DNA from: Asaccharospora irregularis DSM 2635
GTDB lineage: Bacteria; Bacillota; Clostridia; Peptostreptococcales; Peptostreptococcaceae
Direction: 5' to 3'
Assembly: GCF_900129815.1 (NCBI RefSeq)
Contig: NZ_FQWX01000002.1
Location: 104,870-168,869, forward strand
DNA length: 64,000 nucleotides
The position numbers and the translations under genes are program-made. The notes under the pieces were generated by a model that worked only from the letters and a program-made list of their open reading frames with translations, searched no databases and had not been told where the DNA came from. Shown here in pieces: positions 1 to 9,434 of the stretch (positions are counted from its first letter, which is position 1; each line of letters begins with the position of its first letter).

Positions 1-587
1 ATAATATTAGAGATTTCTCTAACAACAAACATAAAAAAGTTGATGATTATCCTTTTGGAGGGGGAGCTGGTATGGTGATGACCCCTCAACCTATATATGA
101 TACATATAAACATATAATAGAAACTAATAATATAGAAAAACCGAGAGTTATTTATTTAACACCAAAAGGAAAGGTATACAAACAATCAATAGCACAGGAT
201 ATATCTAAAGAAGAAGATATAATACTACTATGCGGTCATTATGAAGGTATAGATGAGAGAATACTTGAATTAATAGTTACAGATGAAGTTTCTATAGGGG
301 ACTATGTCCTTACAGGAGGAGAGCTTCCTGCTCTTATATTAATTGATTCTATCTCTAGACTTATCCCCGGTGTTTTAAATCAAAATGAGTCTTTTGAGGA
401 GGAGTCATTTAAGGATAATTTGCTTGAATACCCTCAATATACTAGGCCCAGAGAATTTATGGGGTTAGAAGTACCCGAAGTTTTGTTGTCAGGAAATCAT
501 AAGAATATAGATGAGTGGAGACACAATGAATCCATTAAAATTACCAAAGAAAGAAGACCTGATTTGTACAAAAAAGCTTGTAAATAG
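1..587 (+). CDS. trmD: tRNA (guanine-37-N1)-methyltransferase TrmD, 5' end outside window
   Basis: TrmD transfers a methyl group from SAM to N1 of G37 in tRNAs reading CNN and related codons, which prevents +1 frameshifting. The frame is already open at base 3 and encodes KKVDDYPFGGGAGMVM, typical of the region just after the TrmD N-terminus, so roughly 35 residues lie upstream of the window. The SPOUT trefoil-knot motifs LLCGHYEGIDERI and SIGDYVLTGGELPA are intact, as is the C-terminal domain ending near base 587. rplS follows about 100 bases downstream with its own leader, the usual Firmicutes order (rimM-trmD-rplS). Only the missing 5' end is uncertain. Confidence 0.97.
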   Translation, partial: NIRDFSNNKHKKVDDYPFGGGAGMVMTPQPIYDTYKHIIETNNIEKPRVIYLTPKGKVYKQSIAQDISKEEDIILLCGHYEGIDERILELIVTDEVSIGDYVLTGGELPALILIDSISRLIPGVLNQNESFEEESFKDNLLEYPQYTRPREFMGLEVPEVLLSGNHKNIDEWRHNESIKITKERRPDLYKKACK

Positions 588-617
588 TGTACAAATATAG
601 TATAATAAAAGCTGTTG

Positions 618-672
618 AAAATACGGGCGTTCCTCTGTTTACACTGGTCAAGTAGTTAAGAACGTCTATGAT
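618..672 (+). ncRNA. L19 ribosomal-protein leader element
   Basis: Between trmD and rplS the segment GGGCGTTC ... GAACGTCT (about 625-667) closes a structured stem around a conserved-looking CTCTGTTTACACTGG core. It ends just before the rplS ribosome-binding site. This matches the position and general form of the L19 leader known from low-GC Gram-positives, a presumed autoregulatory element bound by L19. The assignment rests on position and stem; no covariance search was possible. Confidence 0.6.
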
Positions 673-686
673 ATTAGGAGGAAAAA

Positions 687-1037
687 ATGAACGAAATATT
701 AAGATCATTAGAGCAAGAACAATTAAAGAACGAAGTTCCTAATTTTGGACCTGGGGACACAGTAAAAGTACACGTTAGAATAATAGAAGGAAAAAGAGAA
801 AGAATACAAATATTCGAAGGTGTAGTAATAAAGAGACAAGGTGGAGGAGCAAGAGAAACTTTCACTGTTAGAAAAATGTCTTTCAACGTAGGAGTAGAGA
901 GAACTTTCCCTGTTCATTCTCCAAAACTAGAAAAGATAGAAGTAACTAGAAGAGGTAAAGTAAGAAGAGCTAAACTAAACTACTTAAGAGGTAGAGTAGG
1001 TAAAGCTGCTAAAATAAAAGAAGCTAGAAATAAGTAA
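687..1037 (+). CDS. rplS: 50S ribosomal protein L19
   Basis: L19 lies at the interface of the 30S and 50S subunits. The 116-residue product has the standard family length and landmarks: [20 protein letters not shown] near residues 20-40, [25 protein letters not shown], and the basic tail [25 protein letters not shown]. The ATG is preceded by AGGAGG at suitable spacing. It is followed by a strong terminator and preceded by an L19-leader-like element, so it may be controlled separately from trmD. Confidence 0.98.
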   Translation: MNEILRSLEQEQLKNEVPNFGPGDTVKVHVRIIEGKRERIQIFEGVVIKRQGGGARETFTVRKMSFNVGVERTFPVHSPKLEKIEVTRRGKVRRAKLNYLRGRVGKAAKIKEARNK

Positions 1038-1054
1038 TTTTTACTTTATAGATA

Positions 1055-1086
1055 AAAGGACTGGTAAACTATCAGTCCTTTTAAAT
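1055..1086 (+). terminator. Rho-independent terminator of rplS
   Basis: A perfect 9-bp stem AAAGGACTG / CAGTCCTTT (1055-1063 and 1073-1081) runs into a short T tract directly after rplS. Confidence 0.85.
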
Positions 1087-1186
1087 TATAATAATTTAAG
1101 TGCAAATCATAAAAATAAGTAGATTAAAGCCCTGTTTTTATGATGGAATTATATTAATATAGATTGTACCTACTATATGTGAGAGC

Positions 1187-2131
1187 TTATATATGAGAGC
1201 ATATAATCTCCATATTTCCACTGAATGTAAATTCATCAATATCATATGGTAGTATAAAATGAACGCCTTTAATTAGATTATATTCACTTGTACCATGAAC
1301 AAGTTTTCCACTACCTTCTATTACACTATATAAAGAAAATGGTTTATTATGTTTAAATTTACACTCACCAAATATATCAAGTTTATGGACACTAAAAAAC
1401 TCATTAGATACAAAAGTAGTGCACCTAAAATTATCCTTTAGTACAACCGTATATACCCTGTCAAAATTGGCATCAGGGACATTGGTACAAGCTATGGCCT
1501 TTTCTATATTTAATTGACGTTTACTGCCTGTACTATCCAATCTATCGTAATCATAAAGCCTATATGTCGTATCTGAGTTTTGTTGAGTTTCTAAAATCAA
1601 TGCACCTTTACGTATAGCATGAATTGTTCCACTTGGAACATAGAAAAAATCACCCTTTTTAATTTTAACTATTTTAAGAAGTTTTTCCCACTGGTTTTTA
1701 TTTACCATGGATTCTAATTCTTCTCTGGACTTTGCATTATGCCCTAGGATTATTTCGGAGTCTTCATTACAATCTATTATATACCAACATTCGGATTTTC
1801 CTAATTCACCATTTTCATTATTCTTAGCGTATTCATCATTAGGATGAACTTGAACTGATAAATTTTCATTAGCATCTAGTATTTTTGTAAGTAGAGGGAA
1901 TTTATCACCAGGAGTATTACCGAATAACTCCTTATTTTCATTCCATAATTGAGATAATCTCTTACCTTTATATATTCCACTAGAGATAACGCAGTCTCCG
2001 TGCTCGTGGGAGCTTATAGCCCAACACTCTCCAGTAGTAGGAGATGTTATATTATAATTAAATTTGTCCTTTAATAGAGACCCACCCCATATTCTATCCA
2101 TGAATATAGGTTCTAAAAACAATGGTTCCAT
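1187..2131 (-). CDS. manA: Class I mannose-6-phosphate isomerase
   Basis: Interconverts mannose 6-phosphate and fructose 6-phosphate in the cytoplasm; zinc dependent. The 314-residue product has the short clostridial/bacillar length. The N-terminus LEPIFMDRIWGG is characteristic. The metal and active-site elements are visible: LSVQVHPNDEYA (His near residue 97), KSECWYIID, and FFYVPSGTIHAI (His near 172) in the cupin fold. The ATG follows GGAGG on the minus strand. It is the only leftward gene in the first 27 kb and stands alone, so it is probably monocistronic. Confidence 0.93.
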   Translation of the reverse strand: MEPLFLEPIFMDRIWGGSLLKDKFNYNITSPTTGECWAISSHEHGDCVISSGIYKGKRLSQLWNENKELFGNTPGDKFPLLTKILDANENLSVQVHPNDEYAKNNENGELGKSECWYIIDCNEDSEIILGHNAKSREELESMVNKNQWEKLLKIVKIKKGDFFYVPSGTIHAIRKGALILETQQNSDTTYRLYDYDRLDSTGSKRQLNIEKAIACTNVPDANFDRVYTVVLKDNFRCTTFVSNEFFSVHKLDIFGECKFKHNKPFSLYSVIEGSGKLVHGTSEYNLIKGVHFILPYDIDEFTFSGNMEIICSHI

Positions 2132-2627
2132 ATTGATATCACCTCCTATGATGTTAAATTAGCTATACAAATAATTATATAACAATAGTATTGAAAAGCA
2201 ATAAAAAAATATATCTTAATTAAAAATTAATATAGCTTTAGTTGTAAGGTACATTAATTAAACATAAGCTTTATTTTAACATATATATAACATTGTTATA
2301 AAAAATTAAAATTTAGATTTTTAATATAATACAACAATGTTAAAAAAATAACTCTAAGATTTATGTCGATAAAATACATTATAATGTATTTTAACTGTTT
2401 TTAGTTTAAATTAGACAATATTATTCAAAAGATTTATTTTAAAGAATTAGTTTAGCTAGACAAGTTACAAATCAATTTAATCATTTATAGTTATATTTTT
2501 ATAAAAAAGGTAAATATGGTATAATTATAAAAATAAAAAGGAAATAATATAAAAGATATAAAAAAAATTTTAAAATATAAATAGACCTTTTTAAAATATA
2601 TGAGAAAACTGGTTAGGAGGAATAAAT
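2132..2627. other. AT-rich intergenic region with an inverted repeat
   Basis: About 500 bases between the divergent manA and rbgA genes. It holds no convincing reading frame. One perfect 10-bp inverted repeat, TAACATTGTT (2288-2297) and AACAATGTTA (2333-2342), could be an operator pair or a weak hairpin. It lacks a following T run, so it is not a good terminator. Confidence 0.4.
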
Positions 2628-3521
2628 ATGAGTACGGAATATGATGAATATCTTATGGATGATAATTTACATATAAATTGGTACCCTGGGCATATGAAGA
2701 AAACTAAGGATTTACTTAGAGACAATTTAAAACTAGTAGATGTTGTAGTTGAACTTTTAGATTCTAGGATACCATTTAGCAGTAAAAATCCAGATATAGA
2801 CAAATTTGTAGGAGATAAACCAAGAGTAGTAGTGCTAAACAAGAGTGATTTAGCGGACAAAGAAAAATTAGATAAGTGGGTAGAGTATTATAAACAGCAA
2901 GGTATAAGAGCTATCCCTGTTGACACATCAAAGGGTGTAGGTTTAAATAAAATAATAAGTGAATGTAAAAATGTAACTAAAGATAAGATGGAAAGCCTAA
3001 AAGAAAAAGGTAGAAAAGAAAGAGCTATTAGAATGATGATAGTTGGTGTTCCAAATGTAGGGAAGTCATCTATAATAAATAAATTAACAGGAAGAAGGAG
3101 TGCCCAAACAGGAGACAAGCCAGGAGTGACAAAAGGGAAGCAGTGGGTAAGGTTAAAGGGAGACTTAGAGTTATTAGATACACCAGGTATACTTTGGCCT
3201 AAATTTGAAGACCAAGAGGTTGCCTTGAATTTAGCTTTTACTAGAGCTATAAAAGATGAAATTTTGGACATAGAAACTTTAGCATTAAAACTTATAGAAA
3301 GACTTATGAAAATAGAACCAGAAAAGTTAAAGGCTAGATACAAATTAGAATCATTAGGTGAACATCCTCTTGAAACTATGGATATGATAGGTAGAAAAAG
3401 AGGATTTATAACTGGAAGAAAAGAGCTTGATTATACTCGTATAGCAACAACTGTTCTAAATGAATTTAGAGATGGTAAGATTGGTAATATAACTTTAGAA
3501 ATTCCAGATGATATAAAATAA
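2628..3521 (+). CDS. rbgA: Ribosome biogenesis GTPase RbgA (YlqF)
   Basis: RbgA is a circularly permuted GTPase needed for late assembly of the 50S subunit in Firmicutes. The permutation is visible: the G4 motif NKSDLAD (about residue 70) precedes the P-loop GVPNVGKSSI (about 142), followed by PGVTKG (G2) and DTPGILWP (G3). The N-terminal INWYPGHMKKTK box is the family signature, and 297 residues is a normal length. AGGAGG precedes the ATG. It is followed by a terminator, so it is probably a single-gene unit. Its position near rplS and rnhB is the usual one. Confidence 0.95.
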   Translation: MSTEYDEYLMDDNLHINWYPGHMKKTKDLLRDNLKLVDVVVELLDSRIPFSSKNPDIDKFVGDKPRVVVLNKSDLADKEKLDKWVEYYKQQGIRAIPVDTSKGVGLNKIISECKNVTKDKMESLKEKGRKERAIRMMIVGVPNVGKSSIINKLTGRRSAQTGDKPGVTKGKQWVRLKGDLELLDTPGILWPKFEDQEVALNLAFTRAIKDEILDIETLALKLIERLMKIEPEKLKARYKLESLGEHPLETMDMIGRKRGFITGRKELDYTRIATTVLNEFRDGKIGNITLEIPDDIK

Positions 3522-3528
3522 GAAAGTT

Positions 3529-3566
3529 AAAATAGACTAACATTAATCGTTAGTCTATTTTTGTAA
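3529..3566 (+). terminator. Terminator after rbgA
   Basis: An 11-bp stem AATAGACTAAC / GTTAGTCTATT (3531-3541, 3549-3559) is followed by a T run. The remaining bases up to brnQ (about 330) hold no gene; only the brnQ promoter is evident. Confidence 0.88.
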
Positions 3567-3802
3567 ATAACTATTATTTTTAAAAAAGTTTTTCAAGAAT
3601 AGTCTGTCTAACGAAACTTTCAAAAAAAAGACCAAATTAGTTCAATGTATAAATGATTTTTTGCGGAGAATATAGAGATAATTAAAAAAAATGATAAAAA
3701 AATTTTACGAGGTGGTTTTGTGTGAATGAGTAATTGCAACGACTCTTATATATATTTTGAATATTTTTTATATTAAGAATATTTTGTATATTTAAAATAT
3801 TA

Positions 3803-3831
3803 TTGACGGATAAAATTCAAAAAAGTATAAT
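3803..3831 (+). promoter_or_regulatory. Sigma-A promoter of brnQ
   Basis: TTGACG (3803-3808) and TATAAT (3826-3831) are separated by exactly 17 bases. The spacer and downstream DNA contain AATTCAAAAAAG-type sequence that loosely resembles a CodY box. CodY control of branched-chain amino acid uptake is known in relatives, but the box here is too weak to claim. Confidence 0.65.
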
Positions 3832-3898
3832 TAAAGAAATTATCTAATTATATAAAAAATTCAAAAAAGATTCGCAATTGAGATAAGGAGGTCTTTAA

Positions 3899-5200
3899 AT
3901 GGGGAAAAAAATGAAGGATACAGTGGTAGTAGGGTTTGCATTATTTGCAATGTTCTTCGGAGCAGGAAATTTAATATTTCCACCATATTTAGGTGTTATA
4001 TCGGGTCAGAACTGGTTAACATCGTTTTCGGGGTTTGTATTAGCAGACGTAGGTTTAGCTTTGTTGGCGATATTGGCTGCTACTAAGTTTAATGGTGATG
4101 TCAATAAGATGTTTTCAAGAGCAGGAAATAAGTTGAATATAATTTTGGGATCGGCGATAGTAATTTGTATAGGGCCACTTTTAGCAATACCAAGAACTGC
4201 TGCAACAACTTTTGAAATGGGTATACAACCTATTTTTGGCAATTTTAATACAATTATATTTTCTATTATATTCTTTGCAGTAACTTTAGTACTTACAATA
4301 AAACCTTCAAAAGTTGTAGATATAGTGGGTAGTTTTTTAACTCCCGCACTACTTGTGGCATTGGCAATATTAATTATAAAGGGTATAATGTCTCCTTTAG
4401 GAAATATAAATCCACAACCTGCTATAGATAACTTATTCTCAGAAGGTGTGGCACAGGGATATCAAACCATGGATACTTTGGGAGCGGTAGTATTTGCAAC
4501 GGTAATAATATTATCTATAACTAATAAAGGCTATACTACTGAAAAAGAAAAAGTAAGCATGAGTTTAAAATCTGGATTAGTTGCAGCGGTAGGTTTATGC
4601 CTAGTTTACGGAGGTCTATGCTATCTTGGTGCAACAGTATCTGAGATGTACGGTAAAGATGTAAACCAAACAGCATTGATAGTTAGTATAACTGAAGGGC
4701 TATTAGGAAGTACTGGTAAAGTTATACTTGCATTAATAGTTTCTCTAGCTTGTTTAACGACATCAATAGGTCTTACATCTGCAGCAGGACAGTATTTCTC
4801 AGGTCTTACAAAAGGGAAATTAAAATATGAGCATATAGTTATTGGTATTTGTGTATTTAGTGCAGTTGTATCTAATTTAGGTGTAAGTAATATAATAAAA
4901 TACTCAGCTCCTATATTAAGTATGGTGTATCCAGCAACAGTAACATTAATAATATTAGCTTTATTTGGAGAGAAAATAAGCAATGATAATGTATTCAAAG
5001 CTGCGACATACATGGCACTTTTCATAAGTATATTAACAGTTATAGACAGTATGAGTGTAAAGATACCTGCAATACATCTATTACCACTAGATTCATTAGG
5101 ATTTAACTGGATTGTACCAGTTCTTATTGCAGGAATTATAGGAAACTTTATACCATCAGGAAGTAAGGAAGCCCTAGAATACAGCAAGAAATTAGGTTAA
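3899..5200 (+). CDS. brnQ: Branched-chain amino acid transport system II carrier protein
   Basis: Sodium- or proton-coupled symporter for leucine, isoleucine and valine in the cytoplasmic membrane. The 433-residue protein is almost entirely hydrophobic with about 12 membrane spans. It starts with the family hallmark VVVGFALFAMFFGAGNLIFPP near residues 8-30. Other conserved segments are IGPLLAIPRTAATTFEMG and the ITNKGY loop. AAGGAGG precedes the ATG at 3899. It has its own promoter and a very strong terminator, so it is a single-gene unit. Confidence 0.95.
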   Translation: MGKKMKDTVVVGFALFAMFFGAGNLIFPPYLGVISGQNWLTSFSGFVLADVGLALLAILAATKFNGDVNKMFSRAGNKLNIILGSAIVICIGPLLAIPRTAATTFEMGIQPIFGNFNTIIFSIIFFAVTLVLTIKPSKVVDIVGSFLTPALLVALAILIIKGIMSPLGNINPQPAIDNLFSEGVAQGYQTMDTLGAVVFATVIILSITNKGYTTEKEKVSMSLKSGLVAAVGLCLVYGGLCYLGATVSEMYGKDVNQTALIVSITEGLLGSTGKVILALIVSLACLTTSIGLTSAAGQYFSGLTKGKLKYEHIVIGICVFSAVVSNLGVSNIIKYSAPILSMVYPATVTLIILALFGEKISNDNVFKAATYMALFISILTVIDSMSVKIPAIHLLPLDSLGFNWIVPVLIAGIIGNFIPSGSKEALEYSKKLG

Positions 5201-5225
5201 TAAAATATAGAAGATAAAATCCATA

Positions 5226-5276
5226 ACATAAATAAAATCGCTGATTGCCTTGTGTAATCAGCGATTTTATTTATGT
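5226..5276. terminator. Strong hairpin terminator after brnQ
   Basis: A perfect 21-bp stem (5226-5246 with 5256-5276, core AAATCGCTGATT / AATCAGCGATTT) has a 9-base loop. A-rich and T-rich flanks in the stem would allow termination in either direction. It is the longest perfect hairpin I found in the core region. Confidence 0.85.
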
Positions 5277-5431
5277 TTACAATTATGATATATACAATCA
5301 TAGAGTTTAAGTTGTAAATAAGATTGATTAAAGTTAGAAACAATAATAAAATATTACTATACAAAAATAATAAAATAGAATTAATAAAATTATATAAAAA
5401 TCACGGTAGAGTGTTAATAATAGGAGAATTT

Positions 5432-6199
5432 ATGAATAATAAAAGTGTAAAGGATATAAAGAATATAATAGAAAGTTTAGATACAACCCAGTACTTAGAG
5501 TATATAGAGCTACTTAAAAATGATAATAGAAAGTCAGTAAAAGCTTTGGCTTTAAAACTTGCAAAAAAATTAGACAATATAAGAAGGGAAGAAGAGAGAT
5601 TAGAAAAAATCAATATATATGAAAACGAAGGATACAATAATGGCTATCTATGCATTGGTGGTATAGATGAGGCAGGAAGAGGTCCACTTGCTGGCCCTGT
5701 TGTAGCCGCTGTAGTCGTTTTTAAGAGGGATACTAAGATCAATGGTGTAAATGATTCTAAGAAACTAAGCGAGGCTAGAAGAGAGGAATTATTCGATATT
5801 ATAAAGGAAGAAGCTGTAGATTATGGGATTGGAATAGTAAATAATGAAGAGATTGACGAATTTAATATTTTAAATGCTACTTATATGGCTATGAAGAAAG
5901 CCTTAAACTGCTTAAAAGACAAACCTGATTATCTATTAATAGATGCAACAACTATACCCGGGGTAGATATAGAACAAAATCCAATAGTTAAGGGAGATTC
6001 AAAATCTATATCAATAGCAGCTGCAAGTATATTGGCTAAGGTAACAAGGGACAATATAATGTATAGTTACGATGAAATTTATCCAGAGTATGGTTTTAAG
6101 TCTCACAAGGGGTATGGAACAAAAGAGCATTATGAGGCTATAGAAAGACATGGAATAACACCAATACATAGGAAAAGTTTCCTAAAGAATGTGTTATAA
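5432..6199 (+). CDS. rnhB: Ribonuclease HII
   Basis: Cleaves the RNA strand of RNA-DNA hybrids and nicks at single misincorporated ribonucleotides. The frame could open at a TTG at 5324, but no ribosome-binding site supports that. ATG 5432 follows TAGGAG at 5 bases and gives 255 residues, the usual Firmicutes length. Catalytic motifs are GGIDEAGRGPLAGPVVAA (Asp and Glu of the DEDD site), VNDSKKLSE, KGDSKSISIAAASILAKV and the tail HKGYGT / GITPIHRKSF. The N-terminal ~75 residues form the helical extension seen in Bacillus RnhB. Confidence 0.94.
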   Translation: MNNKSVKDIKNIIESLDTTQYLEYIELLKNDNRKSVKALALKLAKKLDNIRREEERLEKINIYENEGYNNGYLCIGGIDEAGRGPLAGPVVAAVVVFKRDTKINGVNDSKKLSEARREELFDIIKEEAVDYGIGIVNNEEIDEFNILNATYMAMKKALNCLKDKPDYLLIDATTIPGVDIEQNPIVKGDSKSISIAAASILAKVTRDNIMYSYDEIYPEYGFKSHKGYGTKEHYEAIERHGITPIHRKSFLKNVL

Positions 6200-6243
6200 T
6201 AAATTAGAAAAGGTATAAATTTAAATTAATTAGGGGTGTTAGT

Positions 6244-7263
6244 ATGGATTATAAAGAAATGCTTAAAAATGCTAGAGAAAATCTAAATGGAAGTTGTAGA
6301 GTATGTAAAGTATGTGATGGAATAGTCTGTTCTGGTGAAGTTCCTGGTATGGGAGGAAAAGGAAGCGGATCTTCTTTTTTAGAGAACCGTAAAAGCTTGG
6401 ATAATGTAAAAATAAATATGAGAGTAATACATAATGTATCTAATCCAGATACTTCTATAGAATTGTTTGGTAAAAAGATGAATTCTCCTATATTTGCAGC
6501 GCCTGTTACAGGGACTACCTTAAATATGGGGGGAAAAATCACTGAAAGAGAATACATAACAGCTGTGGTAGAGGGATGTCTGAAAGCTGGAATTTATCCG
6601 ATGGTTGGAGATACGGCAGTAGACGCTTTCTTGATGGAAAATTTAACTGTGCTTAAAGAAAATGATGGACAAGGAATAGTATTTATAAAGCCTTGGGAAA
6701 ATGAAGATATAAAAAGAAAAATTAAATTAGCAGAAGAATCAGGAGCATTTGCGGTTGGTGTGGATATTGATGCCTGTGGCCTTGTAACTTTATCAATGCA
6801 TGGAAAGACTGTAGTTCCTAAAAATGTAGAGGAGATAAAAGAACTTAAGGCTTCTACGAAATTACCGTTTATAGTAAAAGGAATAATGACTGTTGAGGAT
6901 GCTTTAATGGCAGTAGAGGCTGGAGTTGATGCTATAGTTGTATCAAACCATGGCGGAAGAGTTCTTGACTGCACTCCAGGGGCAGCAGATGTTCTACCAG
7001 AAATAGCAGAGGCTGTAAAAGGCAAAGTTATAATACTAGCAGATGGTGGTGTTAGAACTGGTGTAGATGTATTAAAAATGATAGGTCTTGGAGCGGATGC
7101 AGTATTAATAGGAAGACCTTTTGTAACAGCATCTTTTGGTGGAGGAACTGAAGGTGTAGAAACTTATATAAATAAGTTAAATTCAGAATTAGTTGCGACA
7201 ATGAGATTAACAGGATGTCAAACTGTTAAAGATATAGACTCAAAGGTTATATATAAAAAATAA
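6244..7263 (+). CDS. FMN-dependent alpha-hydroxy-acid oxidizing protein
   Basis: A 339-residue TIM-barrel flavoprotein of the lactate/glycolate oxidase superfamily. Visible family features are FAAPVTGT (FMN contact), LPFIVKGIMTVEDA (catalytic-region Lys), DAIVVSNHGGR (active-site His and Arg) and the phosphate-binding segments ILADGGVRTG and DAVLIGRPFV. The N-terminus carries an unusual cysteine cluster, CRVCKVCDGIVCSGE (about residues 18-32), which is not part of the classical oxidases and may bind metal or an Fe-S cluster. It is followed directly by a terminator. The substrate cannot be read from the sequence. Confidence 0.8.
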   Translation: MDYKEMLKNARENLNGSCRVCKVCDGIVCSGEVPGMGGKGSGSSFLENRKSLDNVKINMRVIHNVSNPDTSIELFGKKMNSPIFAAPVTGTTLNMGGKITEREYITAVVEGCLKAGIYPMVGDTAVDAFLMENLTVLKENDGQGIVFIKPWENEDIKRKIKLAEESGAFAVGVDIDACGLVTLSMHGKTVVPKNVEEIKELKASTKLPFIVKGIMTVEDALMAVEAGVDAIVVSNHGGRVLDCTPGAADVLPEIAEAVKGKVIILADGGVRTGVDVLKMIGLGADAVLIGRPFVTASFGGGTEGVETYINKLNSELVATMRLTGCQTVKDIDSKVIYKK

Positions 7264-7332
7264 AATATTAAATATAAATTAGCGAAAATCTATTTTGATA
7301 TATTAAATTTTAAATATATAAGATTATAAATT

Positions 7333-7382
7333 GAGAAGCTATGAATGCAGATAATAAAATCTGTTTTCATAGCTTCTTTTAT
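7333..7382 (+). terminator. Terminator after the FMN oxidoreductase gene
   Basis: GAGAAGCTATGAA pairs with TTCATAGCTTCTTTT (7333-7345, 7366-7380), and an inner GCAGAT / ATCTGT stem extends the hairpin. It ends in a T run. Confidence 0.85.
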
Positions 7383-7521
7383 GCTAGAGGTAAATATATA
7401 TATAAGTTTAATGTGTTTTATCATATATTTGTATATTTGATGAACTCTATGACAATAATTACAAAAAGAAAATATAATTTGACTTTAGTATATAACTTTA
7501 ATATATAGTAGGAGAAATATA

Positions 7522-7866
7522 ATGAATAATAAGAGAAAAGGTGAGATAGGAGAGAAGATTGCAACGGAGTACCTATTATCAAGAGGAGCAGAAATATTAG
7601 AATCTAACTATAGAATAAAATTGGGAGAAATAGATATAATCACTAAGATAAATGATGAATTAGTATTTGTAGAGGTAAAGTCACGAAGTAATATAAACTA
7701 TGGTTATCCTTCGGAAGCTGTTAATTATAAAAAAAGATCAAAAATAACTTCAGTAGCTAAATACTATATTCTAAAAAACAAGCTAAATAATATTCCTATC
7801 AGATTTGATGTAATAGAGATATACCTAAAGGAAAATAGGGTAAATCACATCACAAATGCCTTTTAG
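7522..7866 (+). CDS. yraN: YraN family protein (UPF0102), endonuclease-like fold
   Basis: A 114-residue protein with the UPF0102 pattern: an N-terminal helix NKRKGEIGEKIATEYLLSRG, then NYRIKLGEIDIITK and ELVFVEVKSRS. The Glu-Asp ... Glu-x-Lys arrangement is that of PD-(D/E)XK nucleases of the Holliday-junction-resolvase type. Its biochemical role is not established. It sits 11 bases upstream of comM, in the common Firmicutes order yraN-comM-dprA-topA, which suggests a link to DNA uptake or repair. Confidence 0.9.
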   Translation: MNNKRKGEIGEKIATEYLLSRGAEILESNYRIKLGEIDIITKINDELVFVEVKSRSNINYGYPSEAVNYKKRSKITSVAKYYILKNKLNNIPIRFDVIEIYLKENRVNHITNAF

Positions 7867-7877
7867 AAAGGAAAGAA

Positions 7878-9425
7878 ATGATAAGCATTATTAATTCTAG
7901 TAATATAATTGGAATAGAAAGTTTTTTGATAAAAGTAGAGGTTGACATAACCAATGGCATACCTAGCTTTAGTATAGTTGGCTTAGCAGGAACAGAGATA
8001 AAGGAGTCAAGAGAGAGAGTTAAATCTGCAATAATAAATAGTGGTTATAAATTCCCAAACTCTAGAATCGTTGTAAATCTATCTCCTGCAGATATGAAAA
8101 AAGAGGGTTCTTTTTTTGATTTACCTATATCCATAGGTTTGTTAAGAAATCTCATAAAAAGGGAGGATTCTTATCTAGAAGAAACTGTATTTGTAGGGGA
8201 ACTGTCCTTAGATGGAAGAATACAGAGAATTAGAGGTATATTGCCAATAATTATAGGTGCAAAAGAGCAGGGAATAAAGCGAATTTTCATACCTACAGAG
8301 AACATAAAAGAAGCTTCATTTATAGAAGGTGTAGATGTGGTAGCAGTAAGAACACTTAACGAATGTATATCTTATTTGAATGGAGATCTAAGTGCAAGCC
8401 AAGAGCAGGAAATTTCAACTAAAAAACTTAGTATAAATAGTAATAAAGATGGAAAATCTGAATACGAAGAGGATTTTGAGGATGTAAAAGGCAATTATTT
8501 TGTCAAAAGAGGTGCTGAAATATCTGCAGCAGGAAACCATAATTTACTTATGATAGGACCACCAGGTTCAGGTAAAACCATGATTGCAAAAAGGATTAGG
8601 ACTATATTGCCGAATATAAGCAAAAAAGATATGATAGAGATTAGCAAAATCTATAGTGTATCGGGACTAATTGATGAACATATAGGGATAATTGATAAGA
8701 TGCCATTTAGATCTCCGCATCATACAGCTACAAAACAGGCATTAATTGGCGGTGGAAGTGATGCAAAACCTGGAGAAGTTGTTTTGTCTCACAAAGGGGT
8801 TTTGTTTTTAGATGAGATAGCAGAGTTCGATAGAAAGATACTAGAAACATTGAGGCAGCCTATAGAGGATAAATATATTAATATTTCTAGAGTGAGATAC
8901 AACATAAAATATCCGTGTAATTTTCTTCTAATCGCGGCGATGAATCCATGTCCGTGTGGGTATTACATGTCAAATACAGAGTGTAAATGTAGAGCATATG
9001 AAATAAACAGATACCTAAATAAAATTTCGGGACCATTATTAGATAGATTTGACATTTTTGTCGAAGTAAATCCTGTCTCATATGATGATTTAAACACATT
9101 TAAAAGATCAGAAACATCTGAGGAAATAAAATATAGAGTAGAGAATTCTAGGAAAATACAGTCAAAGAGATTCAAAAAAGATACTATAGAAACCAACAGC
9201 GATATAAAGTCATCAAGCCTACTTAAGTATTGTAGTTTGGATAAAGATGCTTCATCTACAGTAGAGTTGATATTTAATAAATATAGACTAAGTAATAGAA
9301 GTTATACAAAACTATTAAAAGTGGCAAGGACGATAGCGGATTTAGACGACAGTGAGTTTATAAATTCAAATAATATTATAGAAGCTTTTTCTTTTAGAAA
9401 GGCTTATTATAATTATTTTAAATAG
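7878..9425 (+). CDS. comM: ComM/YifB-type Mg-chelatase-like AAA+ ATPase
   Basis: ComM-type helicases promote branch migration during integration of transforming DNA. The 515-residue product has an N-terminal Lon-protease-like domain (about 1-170; VGLAGTEIKESRERVKSAI). The AAA+ core shows Walker A GPPGSGKTMIAKRI (about 228), RSPHHTATKQALIGGG, Walker B GVLFLDEIAEF and the four-cysteine insert NPCPCGYYMSNTECKC. A C-terminal helical domain follows. Its place between yraN and dprA is conserved. Confidence 0.94.
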   Translation: MISIINSSNIIGIESFLIKVEVDITNGIPSFSIVGLAGTEIKESRERVKSAIINSGYKFPNSRIVVNLSPADMKKEGSFFDLPISIGLLRNLIKREDSYLEETVFVGELSLDGRIQRIRGILPIIIGAKEQGIKRIFIPTENIKEASFIEGVDVVAVRTLNECISYLNGDLSASQEQEISTKKLSINSNKDGKSEYEEDFEDVKGNYFVKRGAEISAAGNHNLLMIGPPGSGKTMIAKRIRTILPNISKKDMIEISKIYSVSGLIDEHIGIIDKMPFRSPHHTATKQALIGGGSDAKPGEVVLSHKGVLFLDEIAEFDRKILETLRQPIEDKYINISRVRYNIKYPCNFLLIAAMNPCPCGYYMSNTECKCRAYEINRYLNKISGPLLDRFDIFVEVNPVSYDDLNTFKRSETSEEIKYRVENSRKIQSKRFKKDTIETNSDIKSSSLLKYCSLDKDASSTVELIFNKYRLSNRSYTKLLKVARTIADLDDSEFINSNNIIEAFSFRKAYYNYFK

Positions 9426-9434
9426 AGGTGTGTC

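Noticed and set aside
4621..5187. 188-residue minus-strand frame
   Set aside because: Antisense to brnQ, no recognisable motif.
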